Source of the DNA: CALVUJ01 sp045128835
Lineage (GTDB): Bacteria; Bacillota_I; Bacilli_A; RFN20; DUOF01
Assembly: GCA_045128835.1 (NCBI GenBank)
Contig: JBGVRX010000008.1
Location: forward strand, 1 to 58,530
Direction: 5' to 3'
DNA length: 58,530 bases
The notes below the pieces were generated by a model, which saw only the letters and a program-made list of their open reading frames with translations, was not told where the DNA came from and did not search any database. Made by a program: the position numbers and the translations under genes. This document shows, piece by piece, positions 16,232 to 25,630 of the stretch (its first letter is position 1; every line of letters starts with the position of its first letter).

Positions 16232-18217
16232 ATGATTTATTTTTTTATTTCCTTGGTTTTTGCTAATTTGTTTCTTTGTTACAAAAGTTATATTTATTTA
16301 TTGCTTTTGCTAGTCTCTTTGTATTATTTAGGGAAAAAAGTAAATGTTAAATTATGTGTTATAAATTGTATTTCTATAGTTGTTTTCTGTTCTTTTAATT
16401 TCAATTATTATGTTTGTAATGAACAAGATGTGGCTTTTACAGGTACTGTTGAGGTGGTTGAACAATACGAAAACTATAGTATTGTTGGGCAAGATGACAA
16501 CAAGTACTTAATTTATAATAATGAAAATAATTTTAAAGAAGGAAATGAAATATATTTTGAGGGTAATCTTGTTAGCATAACAAATACTTACAATGAATTT
16601 TATAAGTATTTAAATAAAAGCAGAGTCTATTATGAATTAGATTATAGAACTTTTGAGGTAGTTGATAACAACATTAATTTTAATGTGTTTGTTGTAGACA
16701 AATTGTTGGAGAGTAAAAGTGAGGAAACTAAGAGTTATTTAAAATTAATTTTATTTAATGTTAAGGATGGATATAACAGAGAGTTTTATAATACTTTTTC
16801 TATATATTCTTTAACTTATTTAATTGCGGTGTCAGGCTTTCATATTAATTTATTATTATCGTTTTTTAAGAAAATTTTTAAAAATAATTTAATTGGAATT
16901 GGATTTGTTTGTTTTTATTTATATCTTTTAAATTTTTCTGTTTCTAGCTATCGGGCATTAATGTGTTATTTATTTAAGAGTCTTAATAAAAAACTGGACT
17001 TTAAAATTTCTAATTTGGAAATTGTTGGTTTGGTTGGTAGTGTTTTTATTATTGTAAATCCGTCAGTAATGTTTTCTTTAGGTTTTATATTTTCTTTTTT
17101 AGCTTCACTTGTTTTGGAGATTTTTAAGGTATATAAATGTAAGAGTATAGTTACTATGTTTTACATATATTTAATTAATTTGCCAATATTATTGCTTAAT
17201 TATTATAAATTAAATATATCGAGTTTATTTTTTAGTTTGCTTTTGACTTATCCTGTTTCGTTTTTGTATATATTTTCTTTTCTGTTTTTATTTTTGGATA
17301 AGTTTTATCTTTTATATGAACTAGTTATTTCACTGTTCTACAAATTGTTTGATTTATTAAATAAGTTCAATTTTATTGTTGTCTTTGGGAAACCAACAAT
17401 TGTTTTTGTTATAGTTTATTATTTATTGTTAGTTAGTTTTTTTGTTCTTAAAGAGAGAAAAAGTGTGTCTAGATATATTTATATGTTTTTTTTGGTAGTA
17501 ATGCTTTTTTATCAATACAATGAACCTTATTTGAATTTTAATGAAAAAGTCTATTTTTTAAATGTTGGTCAGGGTGATTGTAGTGTATTTTTTATACCTA
17601 ACAGTAAAGAGGTTGTTTTAGTTGATACTGGAGGTAGTAAGTATAAAGATATTGCTGTCTCGGAGATAATTCCATTTTTAGAAAGTAAAGGTATAAATAG
17701 AATTAGAACAGTTATTGTAACTCACGATGATTATGATCATAATGGAGCACTAGATAGTTTGAGAAAGAATTTTAAGGTTGAAAATGTAATCAATTCATCT
17801 TTAATAAAAGAAGTAACTATAGGTAATAAGGTTTTTGAAAATTTAAATATCAGTGAGCATCGAGATAATGAAGGAAGTTTAGTTTTATATGGAGAGTATG
17901 CTGGTTACTATTTTTTGCTTATGGGTGATGCTTCAATAGATGTCGAGAACAAAATATCTCAAAATATAGGTAGAGTAGATGTTGTTAAAATAGGACATCA
18001 TGGCAGTAATACATCAAGTGGATATGAGTTTTTAGATTACATAAATGGGAAATTTGCGATTATTAGTGTTGGTACAAATAGATATGGACATCCGCATAAA
18101 GAAGTTGTTGAACGTTTGATTGAATTAGGATATGTTATTTTTAGAACAGATAAGAATAATGATATAGGATTTGAAAAGAGGAGATTTAATTTAGCTTTTA
18201 TAGATTATTTTAATTAG
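16232..18217 (+). CDS. comEC: Competence DNA channel ComEC/Rec2
   Basis: A 661-residue polytopic membrane protein that forms the DNA-uptake channel. There is an N-terminal region with an OB-like extracellular loop. The central competence domain contains SIYSLTYLIAVSGFHINLLL and SYRALMCYLF. The C-terminal metallo-beta-lactamase-like domain has NVGQGDCSVF, VTHDDYDHNGALDS and KIGHHGSNTSSG. Its ATG begins directly after the comEA stop with no separate strong ribosome-binding site, so translational coupling is likely. No comEB lies between, as is common outside Bacillus. Confidence 0.93.
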   Translation: MIYFFISLVFANLFLCYKSYIYLLLLLVSLYYLGKKVNVKLCVINCISIVVFCSFNFNYYVCNEQDVAFTGTVEVVEQYENYSIVGQDDNKYLIYNNENNFKEGNEIYFEGNLVSITNTYNEFYKYLNKSRVYYELDYRTFEVVDNNINFNVFVVDKLLESKSEETKSYLKLILFNVKDGYNREFYNTFSIYSLTYLIAVSGFHINLLLSFFKKIFKNNLIGIGFVCFYLYLLNFSVSSYRALMCYLFKSLNKKLDFKISNLEIVGLVGSVFIIVNPSVMFSLGFIFSFLASLVLEIFKVYKCKSIVTMFYIYLINLPILLLNYYKLNISSLFFSLLLTYPVSFLYIFSFLFLFLDKFYLLYELVISLFYKLFDLLNKFNFIVVFGKPTIVFVIVYYLLLVSFFVLKERKSVSRYIYMFFLVVMLFYQYNEPYLNFNEKVYFLNVGQGDCSVFFIPNSKEVVLVDTGGSKYKDIAVSEIIPFLESKGINRIRTVIVTHDDYDHNGALDSLRKNFKVENVINSSLIKEVTIGNKVFENLNISEHRDNEGSLVLYGEYAGYYFLLMGDASIDVENKISQNIGRVDVVKIGHHGSNTSSGYEFLDYINGKFAIISVGTNRYGHPHKEVVERLIELGYVIFRTDKNNDIGFEKRRFNLAFIDYFN

Positions 18218-18244
18218 TGTGGTATAATTTAAGAGGTGAATGTG

Positions 18245-19204
18245 ATGATGTATTTAGTTTTTGGGGAGCAAGAATTGCTTGTTAATAAGATGATAGATAA
18301 ATTGGCTAAAAGTGAACTTGGAGAAATAGATGAGTTTAATTTAGTTTCTTTTGATGCTTATAAAAGTCCGCTTTATGAAATTGTAAATGATGCTTCTACA
18401 GTTCCTTTTATGGCCGATAAAAAAGTAGTAGTTGTAAAAAATAGTTATTTTTTGACAACAGAAAATCCAAAGTTGGAATTTGAACAATCATTTAATGAGC
18501 TAGAAGAATATTTAGACAATCAAAATACTTCTGTTGTTGTTATTTTTAGTGTGGTTACTTCAAAACTTGATGACAAGAAACCTTTAGTAAAGAAAATTAA
18601 AGAAAAATCAAAAATATACGCTTTAGATAATGTTAGTAAGAAAGATTTGCCTAGAGTTGTTAAACAAATGTTTGATAAGCAAGGTATGACAATAACTAAT
18701 GATGCTTTAACAGAGTTTTTAAGTAGATGTGGGGATGACATGTATTTAATAAACTGTGAAATAGAAAAGTTGAGTTGTTATAAAAAGGAAATAGATATAA
18801 AAGATATTGAATTAATGGTTGCTAAGAAAATAGAGGATAATGTTTTTGAAATGATAGATGCTATTTTTTCCAAGAAGCTAGATAAAGTTTTTAAATTATA
18901 TTACGATTTGAAAATGAACAACAATGAACCTTTGACTTTAATATCTTTAATAGCAAGTCAAGTTAGATTTTTATATCAAGTAATGTTTTTAAAAGACAAA
19001 GGTTACAGTGAAAATAATATAGCTAATGAACTTTCTTGTCATCCATATAGAGCAAGAGTGGCATTAGAAAAAGTTTATAGATTAAATAAAATGGATTTAA
19101 CAGATATTTTAGAAGAATTATCAGCGTTAGATATAAAGATTAAAAGTGGGCAAATAGATCGTTTTGTAGGTTTTGAATTATTTTTATTAAACGCTTGTAA
19201 ATAA
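18245..19204 (+). CDS. holA: DNA polymerase III delta subunit
   Basis: A 319-residue clamp-loader subunit. It begins MMYLVFGEQELLVNKMIDKL, the usual HolA start (Y-L-x-x-G-E-E/Q-x-x-L), and has the LISLIASQVRFLYQV and LSCHPYRARVAL segments of the C-terminal collar domain. ATG 18245 is chosen because AGAGGTG lies six bases upstream. It follows comEC closely, as in Bacillus (comEC-holA). Confidence 0.88.
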   Translation: MMYLVFGEQELLVNKMIDKLAKSELGEIDEFNLVSFDAYKSPLYEIVNDASTVPFMADKKVVVVKNSYFLTTENPKLEFEQSFNELEEYLDNQNTSVVVIFSVVTSKLDDKKPLVKKIKEKSKIYALDNVSKKDLPRVVKQMFDKQGMTITNDALTEFLSRCGDDMYLINCEIEKLSCYKKEIDIKDIELMVAKKIEDNVFEMIDAIFSKKLDKVFKLYYDLKMNNNEPLTLISLIASQVRFLYQVMFLKDKGYSENNIANELSCHPYRARVALEKVYRLNKMDLTDILEELSALDIKIKSGQIDRFVGFELFLLNACK

Positions 19205-19243
19205 TATTTTTTATGATGGAGATAATAAACTTAGGTGATAATA

Positions 19244-20179
19244 ATGAAAGAAATAGATTTATCTAAGTTTGCTCCACGTAGTGATTTAGCGGATGAAATA
19301 ATTACTGGCAGTAAAGATACAAGTGAGTTTAGTGTTATAAATAAGCAATATAAAGGTGTAAATGTCAGTTATGTTACTATACATAAAGATAATAATTCTT
19401 TTAATAAGAAAAAAGGTGAATATGTATCTATTGAATTTGATGATGTTGAAGATCAGAAAAATAAAGATATTGTAAAAGAAGTTTTAGTAGATAATTTGAA
19501 AATAATGATTAATAAGAATTATTTGAACAATGCTTCAAAAATTTTGGTTGTGGGATTAGGAAATGAAAATTTCATGGCTGATGCATTAGGTCCAATTAGC
19601 GCTAAAGAGATAATAGTTACTAGTCATATTTTTGAATTTGATCCTGATAGCATAAAAGCAGGGACAAAGTGTGTTTCTTTACTGGTTCCAGGAGTTATGG
19701 GACAAACAGGAATGGAAACCGCGGATATTGTTAAGTCTGTGGTTAATTTTTATAATCCTGATTTAGTGCTTTTTATTGATGCATTAGCCTCAAGAAGTAT
19801 TACTCGTGTAAATAAAGTTATTCAAGTATGTAATACAGGGATTGAGCCGGGAAGTGGGATAGGAAATAATAGAAAAGCAATGGATGAAAATTATTTAGGA
19901 GTTCCTTGTATTGCAATAGGTGTTGCGACTGTTGTCGGAGCTAGTAGTATTGTTGATGAGACTATAGGAATTATAGAAAAAATGTATGGAGAATTACCAT
20001 TAAATTATTCTATATTTAAGGATAGAAATAGGTATCAAGTAATTGCAGATGTTTTAGAGGAAAAAGGATTGAATATGGTTGTTACTCCTAAGCAAATAGA
20101 TGAAGATGTAAAGAATATTTCTTATATTATTGGTAATTCGATTAATGAAGCGTTGCATGATAATAGTTTTTATTTATAA
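19244..20179 (+). CDS. gpr: Spore germination protease GPR
   Basis: A 311-residue endoprotease that degrades small acid-soluble spore proteins during germination. Typical parts are the propeptide and start of the mature enzyme (LSKFAPRSDLADEIITGS), VGLGNENFMADALGP, SLLVPGVMGQTGMET, FIDALASRSITRVN and GIEPGSGIGNNRKA. It is made in the forespore as a zymogen and cleaves itself. ATG 19244 is chosen over the GTG in the GGTGAT site. In Bacillus rpsT lies between holA and gpr and spoIIP follows gpr; neither is present here. Confidence 0.93.
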   Translation: MKEIDLSKFAPRSDLADEIITGSKDTSEFSVINKQYKGVNVSYVTIHKDNNSFNKKKGEYVSIEFDDVEDQKNKDIVKEVLVDNLKIMINKNYLNNASKILVVGLGNENFMADALGPISAKEIIVTSHIFEFDPDSIKAGTKCVSLLVPGVMGQTGMETADIVKSVVNFYNPDLVLFIDALASRSITRVNKVIQVCNTGIEPGSGIGNNRKAMDENYLGVPCIAIGVATVVGASSIVDETIGIIEKMYGELPLNYSIFKDRNRYQVIADVLEEKGLNMVVTPKQIDEDVKNISYIIGNSINEALHDNSFYL

Positions 20180-20247
20180 ATAATAAACTTCGACATATTT
20201 TTGAAATTTTATAGTATATAGTTTTCTTGCAAAAGAGGAGAAAAGCG

Positions 20248-20538
20248 ATGGGAAGAATACTATTAGAAGGTGGAATTATATTTTTACTTGTGTTAATTGG
20301 TATTTCAATTTTTATTCCTAGTGGTAACAATATTGATAATGTTGTTATTCAATTTGAAGAAAACATAGAAAATGGAGAAGAAGTAGAAGATGGCGCACTT
20401 GAAAATGTAGAAATCGGTGTTGAAGATGACTCTAATTTTATTTCGAAAATCAATTGTGAAATTGCTAATGCGATAGTTGGTGGGCTAAACAGTATTTTGG
20501 AATTAGGCATGGATTTCTTGAGAAAATTTATTAATTAA
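20248..20538 (+). CDS. Small single-TM protein downstream of gpr, unknown
   Basis: A 96-residue protein with one N-terminal membrane segment (about residues 5-25), an acidic middle (ENIENGEEVEDGALE) and a C-terminal amphipathic helix (IANAIVGGLNSILELGMDFL). A GGAG site precedes the ATG at 20248. It occupies the place of spoIIP-yqxA in Bacillus. The layout (N-terminal anchor, amphipathic C-terminus) is like YqxA, but I cannot claim homology. It lacks any amidase domain, so it is not SpoIIP. Confidence 0.55.
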   Translation: MGRILLEGGIIFLLVLIGISIFIPSGNNIDNVVIQFEENIENGEEVEDGALENVEIGVEDDSNFISKINCEIANAIVGGLNSILELGMDFLRKFIN

Positions 20539-20568
20539 AAAATCTTGTTTTTGGGGTCTAAAATCTTG

Positions 20569-20597
20569 TTGAAAGTTAGTGCTTTATATGTTAGTAT
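20569..20597 (+). promoter_or_regulatory. Promoter of the 20621 gene
   Basis: -35 TTGAAA (20569-20574), 17-base spacer, -10 TAGTAT (20592-20597). The start near 20604 leaves a short leader containing AGGTGAT. AAAATCTTGTT is directly repeated around 20539 and 20560. Confidence 0.5.
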
Positions 20598-20620
20598 TTT
20601 AGTGTAGGTGATGTGGTTAT

Positions 20621-21295
20621 ATGAAAGCGAATTCTATACTGTTATTAGATATAATCTACAAAAAGAAAAAAGACACTGAAAAATTTATCGCTGAACTTGA
20701 TAGCTCAATTGAGGTAATGGATCAAGAAAAAAAATACTTGTATGAGTATGATATAGAAAAAAGGAAAAAATCCTTGGATATTTTAAATGAACTTATTAGT
20801 AGGGTGGAGGAAAATCCCACTGCTAGTGTTGAAATATTAAAAAAATATTTGAAAGAAATAAAAGAAGAAAAGGAAAAAGGGTTCGTTACTTTTAAAATAA
20901 GTAAAGCGAAAATTGTTAAGGAATTAATTAAAGATTATAAGACTGAATATAGAAAAAATTATTTTAATAATAGGTATTTGGGAACTGTTGGACTTTTTGA
21001 CAATGAATTGTTCTGTAATATTATAAGAAGTAAAATTGATAAATATGTTTATTGTAATAAGGTTACTAAGACAAAATATAAGCATTATGTTGCGTTTTTA
21101 AATGAATTTTTGCATGAAATGGAAAGTTCAGAAGATCCGCTTAATACACTTAAACATAAGATGAAGTTGTATCAAAAGTATAAGAAAAAGGAATATGTTG
21201 AGATAAGAAAAAAACAAAATCCTAAAATCGATATTATTAAAGAAATCTTAGAAGAATATAAAAAAGAAAAGAATGAAGTGAGAAGATGTAAGTAA
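20621..21295 (+). CDS. Helical Lys/Glu-rich hypothetical protein
   Basis: A 224-residue soluble protein, mostly helical, with a charged coiled-coil-like first half (about residues 15-95) and a basic C-terminus. A less charged central part (YFNNRYLGTVGLFDNELF, about residues 110-135) may be a small folded domain. GGTGAT lies upstream of the ATG and a promoter further up. No family recognised. It is separated from fmt by about 70 bases. Confidence 0.5.
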   Translation: MKANSILLLDIIYKKKKDTEKFIAELDSSIEVMDQEKKYLYEYDIEKRKKSLDILNELISRVEENPTASVEILKKYLKEIKEEKEKGFVTFKISKAKIVKELIKDYKTEYRKNYFNNRYLGTVGLFDNELFCNIIRSKIDKYVYCNKVTKTKYKHYVAFLNEFLHEMESSEDPLNTLKHKMKLYQKYKKKEYVEIRKKQNPKIDIIKEILEEYKKEKNEVRRCK

Positions 21296-21365
21296 TTACA
21301 TCTTTTAATTTGCAAAATATTTATTTGAATAGATATTTTTATTATAATTATAAAAGGTGATAGTC

Positions 21366-22307
21366 ATGAATAAAGAAAATTTGAAAATAGTTTTTATGGG
21401 AACAACAGAGTTTGCTGGAGGAATTTTACAAGCATTATTAGATAATGGTTATAATGTTATAGGAGTGGTTTGTCAACCAGATAAGCCTGTAGGAAGAAAA
21501 AGAATAATGGAATATCCTTTTACAAAAAATGTAGCACTTAATAATAACATTGATGTTTTTCAACCAGTAAGTATTCGCGAAGATAATGAATGGTTAGTAG
21601 AGAAGAAGCCAGATTTAATAGTTACATGTGCTTATGGACAAATAGTGCCTCAAAAAGTTTTGGATATACCTACTTTAGGGTGTATTAATGTTCATGGATC
21701 ATTACTTCCAAAATTAAGAGGAGCTGCTCCAATACAATATGCTATTTTGCAAGACTTAAAAGTTACAGGAATAACTATAATGGAAATGGTTAAAAAGATG
21801 GACGCTGGTAAGATGTTTGCAAAACGAGAAGTAGAAGTTAGTAATGAAGATACAGGAGATTCTTTGTTTAAAAAAATGGAGTTAGTAGCAGCAGAGTTAC
21901 TTATAAATATGCTTCCTGATTATATTGAAGGAAAGCTTCCTGGAGTAGAGCAAAATGAAGAAGAAGTTACTTTTGCTCCTTCAATAAAAAGAGAAGAAGA
22001 GATAATAAATTGGAATGATACAAAAAGAAATATTTATAATAAAATAAGAGCACTTAATTCAGTTCCTGGTGCATATTCTTTGTTAGACGGTATGAGTATA
22101 AAAATTTTCTCGAGTGAAGAGATTAACAAAGAATATGTTGGTGAGTTTGGAGAAGTTGTGGAAGTTTTAAAAGATAAGTTTGTTGTAAAAGTTCGAGATG
22201 GAGGAATTGCAATAAAAGAATTACAACCATCAGGAAAAAAACGCATGATGGCTAGAGATTTCTTGAACGGAAATAAAGATTTGAAGGGAAAGATTTTTCA
22301 TGACTAA
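21366..22307 (+). CDS. fmt: Methionyl-tRNA formyltransferase
   Basis: A 313-residue enzyme that formylates initiator Met-tRNA using 10-formyl-THF. Family motifs are VFMGTTEFAGGIL, VCQPDKPVGRKR, the catalytic block INVHGSLLPKLRGAAPIQYA, and DAGKMFAK. The C-terminal OB-like domain follows (VEVLKDKFVVKV). ATG 21366 is used; the GTG three codons upstream is part of GGTGAT. It overlaps tsaC by 8 bases. No def gene is adjacent. Confidence 0.93.
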   Translation: MNKENLKIVFMGTTEFAGGILQALLDNGYNVIGVVCQPDKPVGRKRIMEYPFTKNVALNNNIDVFQPVSIREDNEWLVEKKPDLIVTCAYGQIVPQKVLDIPTLGCINVHGSLLPKLRGAAPIQYAILQDLKVTGITIMEMVKKMDAGKMFAKREVEVSNEDTGDSLFKKMELVAAELLINMLPDYIEGKLPGVEQNEEEVTFAPSIKREEEIINWNDTKRNIYNKIRALNSVPGAYSLLDGMSIKIFSSEEINKEYVGEFGEVVEVLKDKFVVKVRDGGIAIKELQPSGKKRMMARDFLNGNKDLKGKIFHD

Positions 22308-22890
22308 GGAAGATTACAACAACAAAATTATTGATGATGCTGTAGAAACTTTAAAAAATGATGGTGTCATAGTTATTCCTACGGATACAGTTTATGGATT
22401 TGCTATAGATAGTAAAAGTATGATGGCCATGGATAAAGTATATGAAATAAAGAAAAGAAATTTAGAAAAGAAATTGCCAATAATCGTTGATACTTATGAA
22501 AGGTTAATGTCCTTGTGTGAAATTACTAAGGATGAATTAAAGAGATTACATTCTTTTTATCCGGGGAAATTAACGCTTGTTTTAAAAAAGAAAAACATAG
22601 ATGATACAGTAGCTGTTAGAATGATTAATAACGAGATTATAAATAAAATAATAAGTAGATTAGATAGTCCTCTTATGCTTACTAGCGCCAATATTAGCGG
22701 CAAGAAAACTAGTGATGACATTATGGATATACTAGAAGAATTTGATGGCAAGATTGATATGGCTATAATAGGTAACAAATTATCTTCAGTTAGCTCAACG
22801 ATAGTAGAATTAATTGATGGTAAATTGACTTTAATTAGAGAAGGGGCAATTCCTTTTACGGAGATAGAAACAACATTTTATAGGAGATAA
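22300..22890 (+). CDS. L-threonylcarbamoyladenylate synthase (TsaC/YwlC type)
   Basis: A 196-residue YrdC/Sua5-domain enzyme that makes threonylcarbamoyl-AMP for the t6A37 modification of ANN-decoding tRNAs. Motifs: VIPTDTVYGFAID, KVYEIKKRNLEKKLPI (the K-x-R with the ATP-binding lysines), SFYPGKLTLVLK and SPLMLTSANISG. It is the short form without the C-terminal Sua5 domain. Overlap with fmt implies coupled translation. Confidence 0.88.
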   Translation: MTKEDYNNKIIDDAVETLKNDGVIVIPTDTVYGFAIDSKSMMAMDKVYEIKKRNLEKKLPIIVDTYERLMSLCEITKDELKRLHSFYPGKLTLVLKKKNIDDTVAVRMINNEIINKIISRLDSPLMLTSANISGKKTSDDIMDILEEFDGKIDMAIIGNKLSSVSSTIVELIDGKLTLIREGAIPFTEIETTFYRR

Positions 22891-22894
22891 GCTT

Positions 22895-24910
22895 ATGGTT
22901 GAAATAGATGAATATAAGAAGGCTAAAGATGTTATAAACTTATTAAAAGATAAAATTGTTGCTAATGAAGACCTTATAAAAGAGAAGAGTAAAGCGATAA
23001 GTGAGACTTTTAATAGTTTTTTCAACCCAAAAGATTCGTCTTCAATGGATATGACCGGAAATCAAATGATTGATTATATCAATTATGATAGGTCAATAAA
23101 TAATATGGCTAATAGGCAATTAAATAGGTATTTATTAATGATTGGTAAGCCTTATTTTTCTCGTGTTGATTTTAAAAATGAATGGGGAGAACTTCCTTAT
23201 TATTTTGGTATTGAAACATTAATTGATAATAATGAAGTTGTTATTAATGATTGGAGAAGTCCGATAGCTAATTTATATTATGAAGGAATAGAAGGGCACG
23301 CTAGTTATGAGTCTCCAAGTGGATTGGTTGAAGGAGATATAACTTTAAAGAGACAATATAAGTTTACAAATGGTAATTTAGATTGTTTTGTTGACATGGG
23401 AATGAATATTAATGATGAGTTGTTATTAGATGTTTTAGGTAAAAACAATGATTTAGTTATGCAAAATATTGTTAGTACAATTCAAAAAGAACAAAACCAA
23501 GCAATTAGGTATCTAGGAGATAATGATTTACTAGTTTTAGGTGTTGCAGGAAGTGGAAAAACTTCAATTGCTTTACATAGAATTGCTTATTTAGTATATA
23601 AAGATTCTATAAAATATGAGGCTAATAAAGTGTGTTTTATAACTCCAAATGAAGTGTTTTTTAAGTATGTAGATAATGTTTTACCTGAATTAGGTGAAGA
23701 AAATGCTGTTAGTATGACAATGAATGAAGTTGCTAGAACTATTTTGAAAATGGATTTATATAAAAATAAGTTAAGAGTAGAAAATAAAATAGATTATCTA
23801 GAGAAAATTATAAGTGGTAAAAAAGAGTTTGAGGCAGATTCATTCTTTAATAAACTAAACGAATTTTTGAATAACAAATTAATCAGTTTATTCGGAGATA
23901 AACTGGGATTGAAATTAGGTGGATTAACTTTTTCAAATGATTTATTTAAAGAACTATATTTCAATAAATTTAAAAGAAGAAATTACAGTGAAAGAAGAAG
24001 ATTTATAAAGGAATTTTTAAAAGATAGATTAAGTAATGAAAAGAAAGTCACTAAGAATGATATGGATATTATAGAAACTTTTGTTAATCGATTATTGCCA
24101 GAAATAAATTGCTTTGAAGTATATAAAGAATTTTTGCAAGAAATAGGTTATGAAGGAGAAGTGATTCATCGTAATATTGTAGGATATGAGCATATTTTCC
24201 CTTTGTGTTATATTAAAATTTTCTTTAGAGGTTGTAAACTTTTCGATAAGTATAATCATTTGCTTATAGATGAATATCAAGATTTGAATATTATTGAAAG
24301 AAATGTTATTCAAAAGGCTTTTTCATGTAATAAAACTTTTGTGGGCGATTTAAACCAAAAATTGTTTTTACAAAATTATAATGATATTTATGAAAAGTTT
24401 GAAGTTGTTGAATTAAACAACTCTTATAGATCTACAATAGAGATATTTACGTTTTTAGAAACCGTTATAAAAAGCAAAGGCGTTAATGGAGTTAAAAGAC
24501 ATGGTAAAGATGTAGAATTTAGATTGTTTGGTAATGAAAATGAAGAAAAGAAATATTTGAAAGAGTTGATTAAAGAATATAAAGGAAAGAGTATGGCTGT
24601 TATTTGTAAAAGTAAGAAGCAGGCAAGCAAATTATATTCAGAACTTTCTGATTTTGATAATGTTACTTTTTTGGATATAAAGAATAAAGAAATTAAAAGA
24701 GGTGTAGTTATAAGCGGTGTTAGCTTAGTTAAAGGTTTAGAATTTGATAAAGTTGTTGTGTATGGCGCGAATGATAAAAACTATAGTAAAGAAGTAGACA
24801 GAAACTATTTTTATATTGCTTGTAGTAGGGCTATAAATGAATTAGTAATATTAAGTGAAAATAAATTTACTAATTTTTTAGGAGACGTAAATGAAAAAGA
24901 TTTTAAATAG
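22895..24910 (+). CDS. helD: HelD-like UvrD/Rep-family helicase (RNA-polymerase recycling factor)
   Basis: A 671-residue superfamily-1 ATPase. An N-terminal coiled-coil arm is followed by NDWRSPIANLYYEG, a segment typical of HelD. Next come Walker A GVAGSGKTSIALHRIAYL (core at residues 216-223), LLIDEYQDLN (Walker B), and C-terminal motifs GVSLVKGLEFDKVVVY and YIACSRA. In Bacillus HelD dissociates stalled RNA polymerase. At 671 residues it is about 100 shorter than the Bacillus protein. GGAG lies upstream of the ATG. It overlaps the TraX-like gene by 20 bases. Confidence 0.8.
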   Translation: MVEIDEYKKAKDVINLLKDKIVANEDLIKEKSKAISETFNSFFNPKDSSSMDMTGNQMIDYINYDRSINNMANRQLNRYLLMIGKPYFSRVDFKNEWGELPYYFGIETLIDNNEVVINDWRSPIANLYYEGIEGHASYESPSGLVEGDITLKRQYKFTNGNLDCFVDMGMNINDELLLDVLGKNNDLVMQNIVSTIQKEQNQAIRYLGDNDLLVLGVAGSGKTSIALHRIAYLVYKDSIKYEANKVCFITPNEVFFKYVDNVLPELGEENAVSMTMNEVARTILKMDLYKNKLRVENKIDYLEKIISGKKEFEADSFFNKLNEFLNNKLISLFGDKLGLKLGGLTFSNDLFKELYFNKFKRRNYSERRRFIKEFLKDRLSNEKKVTKNDMDIIETFVNRLLPEINCFEVYKEFLQEIGYEGEVIHRNIVGYEHIFPLCYIKIFFRGCKLFDKYNHLLIDEYQDLNIIERNVIQKAFSCNKTFVGDLNQKLFLQNYNDIYEKFEVVELNNSYRSTIEIFTFLETVIKSKGVNGVKRHGKDVEFRLFGNENEEKKYLKELIKEYKGKSMAVICKSKKQASKLYSELSDFDNVTFLDIKNKEIKRGVVISGVSLVKGLEFDKVVVYGANDKNYSKEVDRNYFYIACSRAINELVILSENKFTNFLGDVNEKDFK

Positions 24911-25580
24911 TAATAGTTTAAAAATAATAGCTATTTTAGCGATGGTTTTAGATCATATAGCAATCGCTTTTATATCAATGTCATCGCCTTTTTACTATAT
25001 ACTTAGAATTATTGGTAGAATTACTGCGCCAATAATGTTTTATAGTCTAGCAAATGGTTTTTTCTATACAAAAAATAAGTTTAAATATGGGTTTAGATTG
25101 TTGTTGTTTGCTGTTATATCCCAAATTCCATACTCTTTATTTTTAGATAATAAAGTATTTGTGTATGACAATTATAATATTTTATTTACATTATTTTTAT
25201 CTTTTATATGTTTGTATGCTTTATATGATATTAAGAATTACTTTTTTAAGATTTTGATTTTGCTTTTAATGTGTTCTTTATCATTGTTCTGTGAATATGG
25301 AATATTTGGTATTGTTTTGGTTTTAATGTTTTATTTATTTAGAGAAAGTAAACTTAAAACATTTTTTTATTCAATACTTTGTTGTTTATATTTATTAATA
25401 CGAACAACTTTAGAAAATTCAGTAATAGTTTTTGTATTATTTGGGGGATTATTTTTAGCAATCCCATTATTTAATATGGATAGTGGTGAAAAAGGAAAAT
25501 TGAATTTAAAATATATGTTTTACTTGTTTTATCCGATTCATTTAATTGTTCTTTATTTAATAAGACTGCTTGTAAGTTAG
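24891..25580 (+). CDS. TraX-family membrane protein
   Basis: A 229-residue protein with about eight membrane segments. The start (SLKIIAILAMVLDHIAIAF, then LRIIGRITAPIMFYSLANGF) is the TraX-family signature. F-plasmid TraX acetylates pilin, but chromosomal members are widespread acyltransferase-like proteins of unknown role, so no conjugation function is implied; no other transfer genes are present. Its start lies inside the 3' end of the helD-like gene. Confidence 0.75.
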   Translation: MKKILNSNSLKIIAILAMVLDHIAIAFISMSSPFYYILRIIGRITAPIMFYSLANGFFYTKNKFKYGFRLLLFAVISQIPYSLFLDNKVFVYDNYNILFTLFLSFICLYALYDIKNYFFKILILLLMCSLSLFCEYGIFGIVLVLMFYLFRESKLKTFFYSILCCLYLLIRTTLENSVIVFVLFGGLFLAIPLFNMDSGEKGKLNLKYMFYLFYPIHLIVLYLIRLLVS

Positions 25581-25587
25581 TGAATTA

Positions 25588-25626
25588 ATTCTCCGTACAT
25601 ACAAATAATAATAAAGAACGGAGAAT
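25588..25626 (+). promoter_or_regulatory. Inverted repeat covering the spoVAC ribosome-binding site
   Basis: A perfect 9-bp inverted repeat ATTCTCCGT (25588-25596) / ACGGAGAAT (25618-25626) with a 21-base AT-rich loop. The 3' arm contains the GGAG Shine-Dalgarno of spoVAC (ATG at 25631). No T-run follows, so it is not a terminator. It may hide the ribosome-binding site or be a protein-binding site. A CATAC element (25598-25602) inside the loop resembles sporulation-sigma -10 boxes, so transcription could also begin within it. Confidence 0.6.
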
Positions 25627-25630
25627 GCAC

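Noticed and set aside
24891..25580. Conjugative element marked by the TraX-like gene
   Set aside because: TraX-family proteins are common on chromosomes; no relaxase, coupling protein or other transfer gene is nearby.
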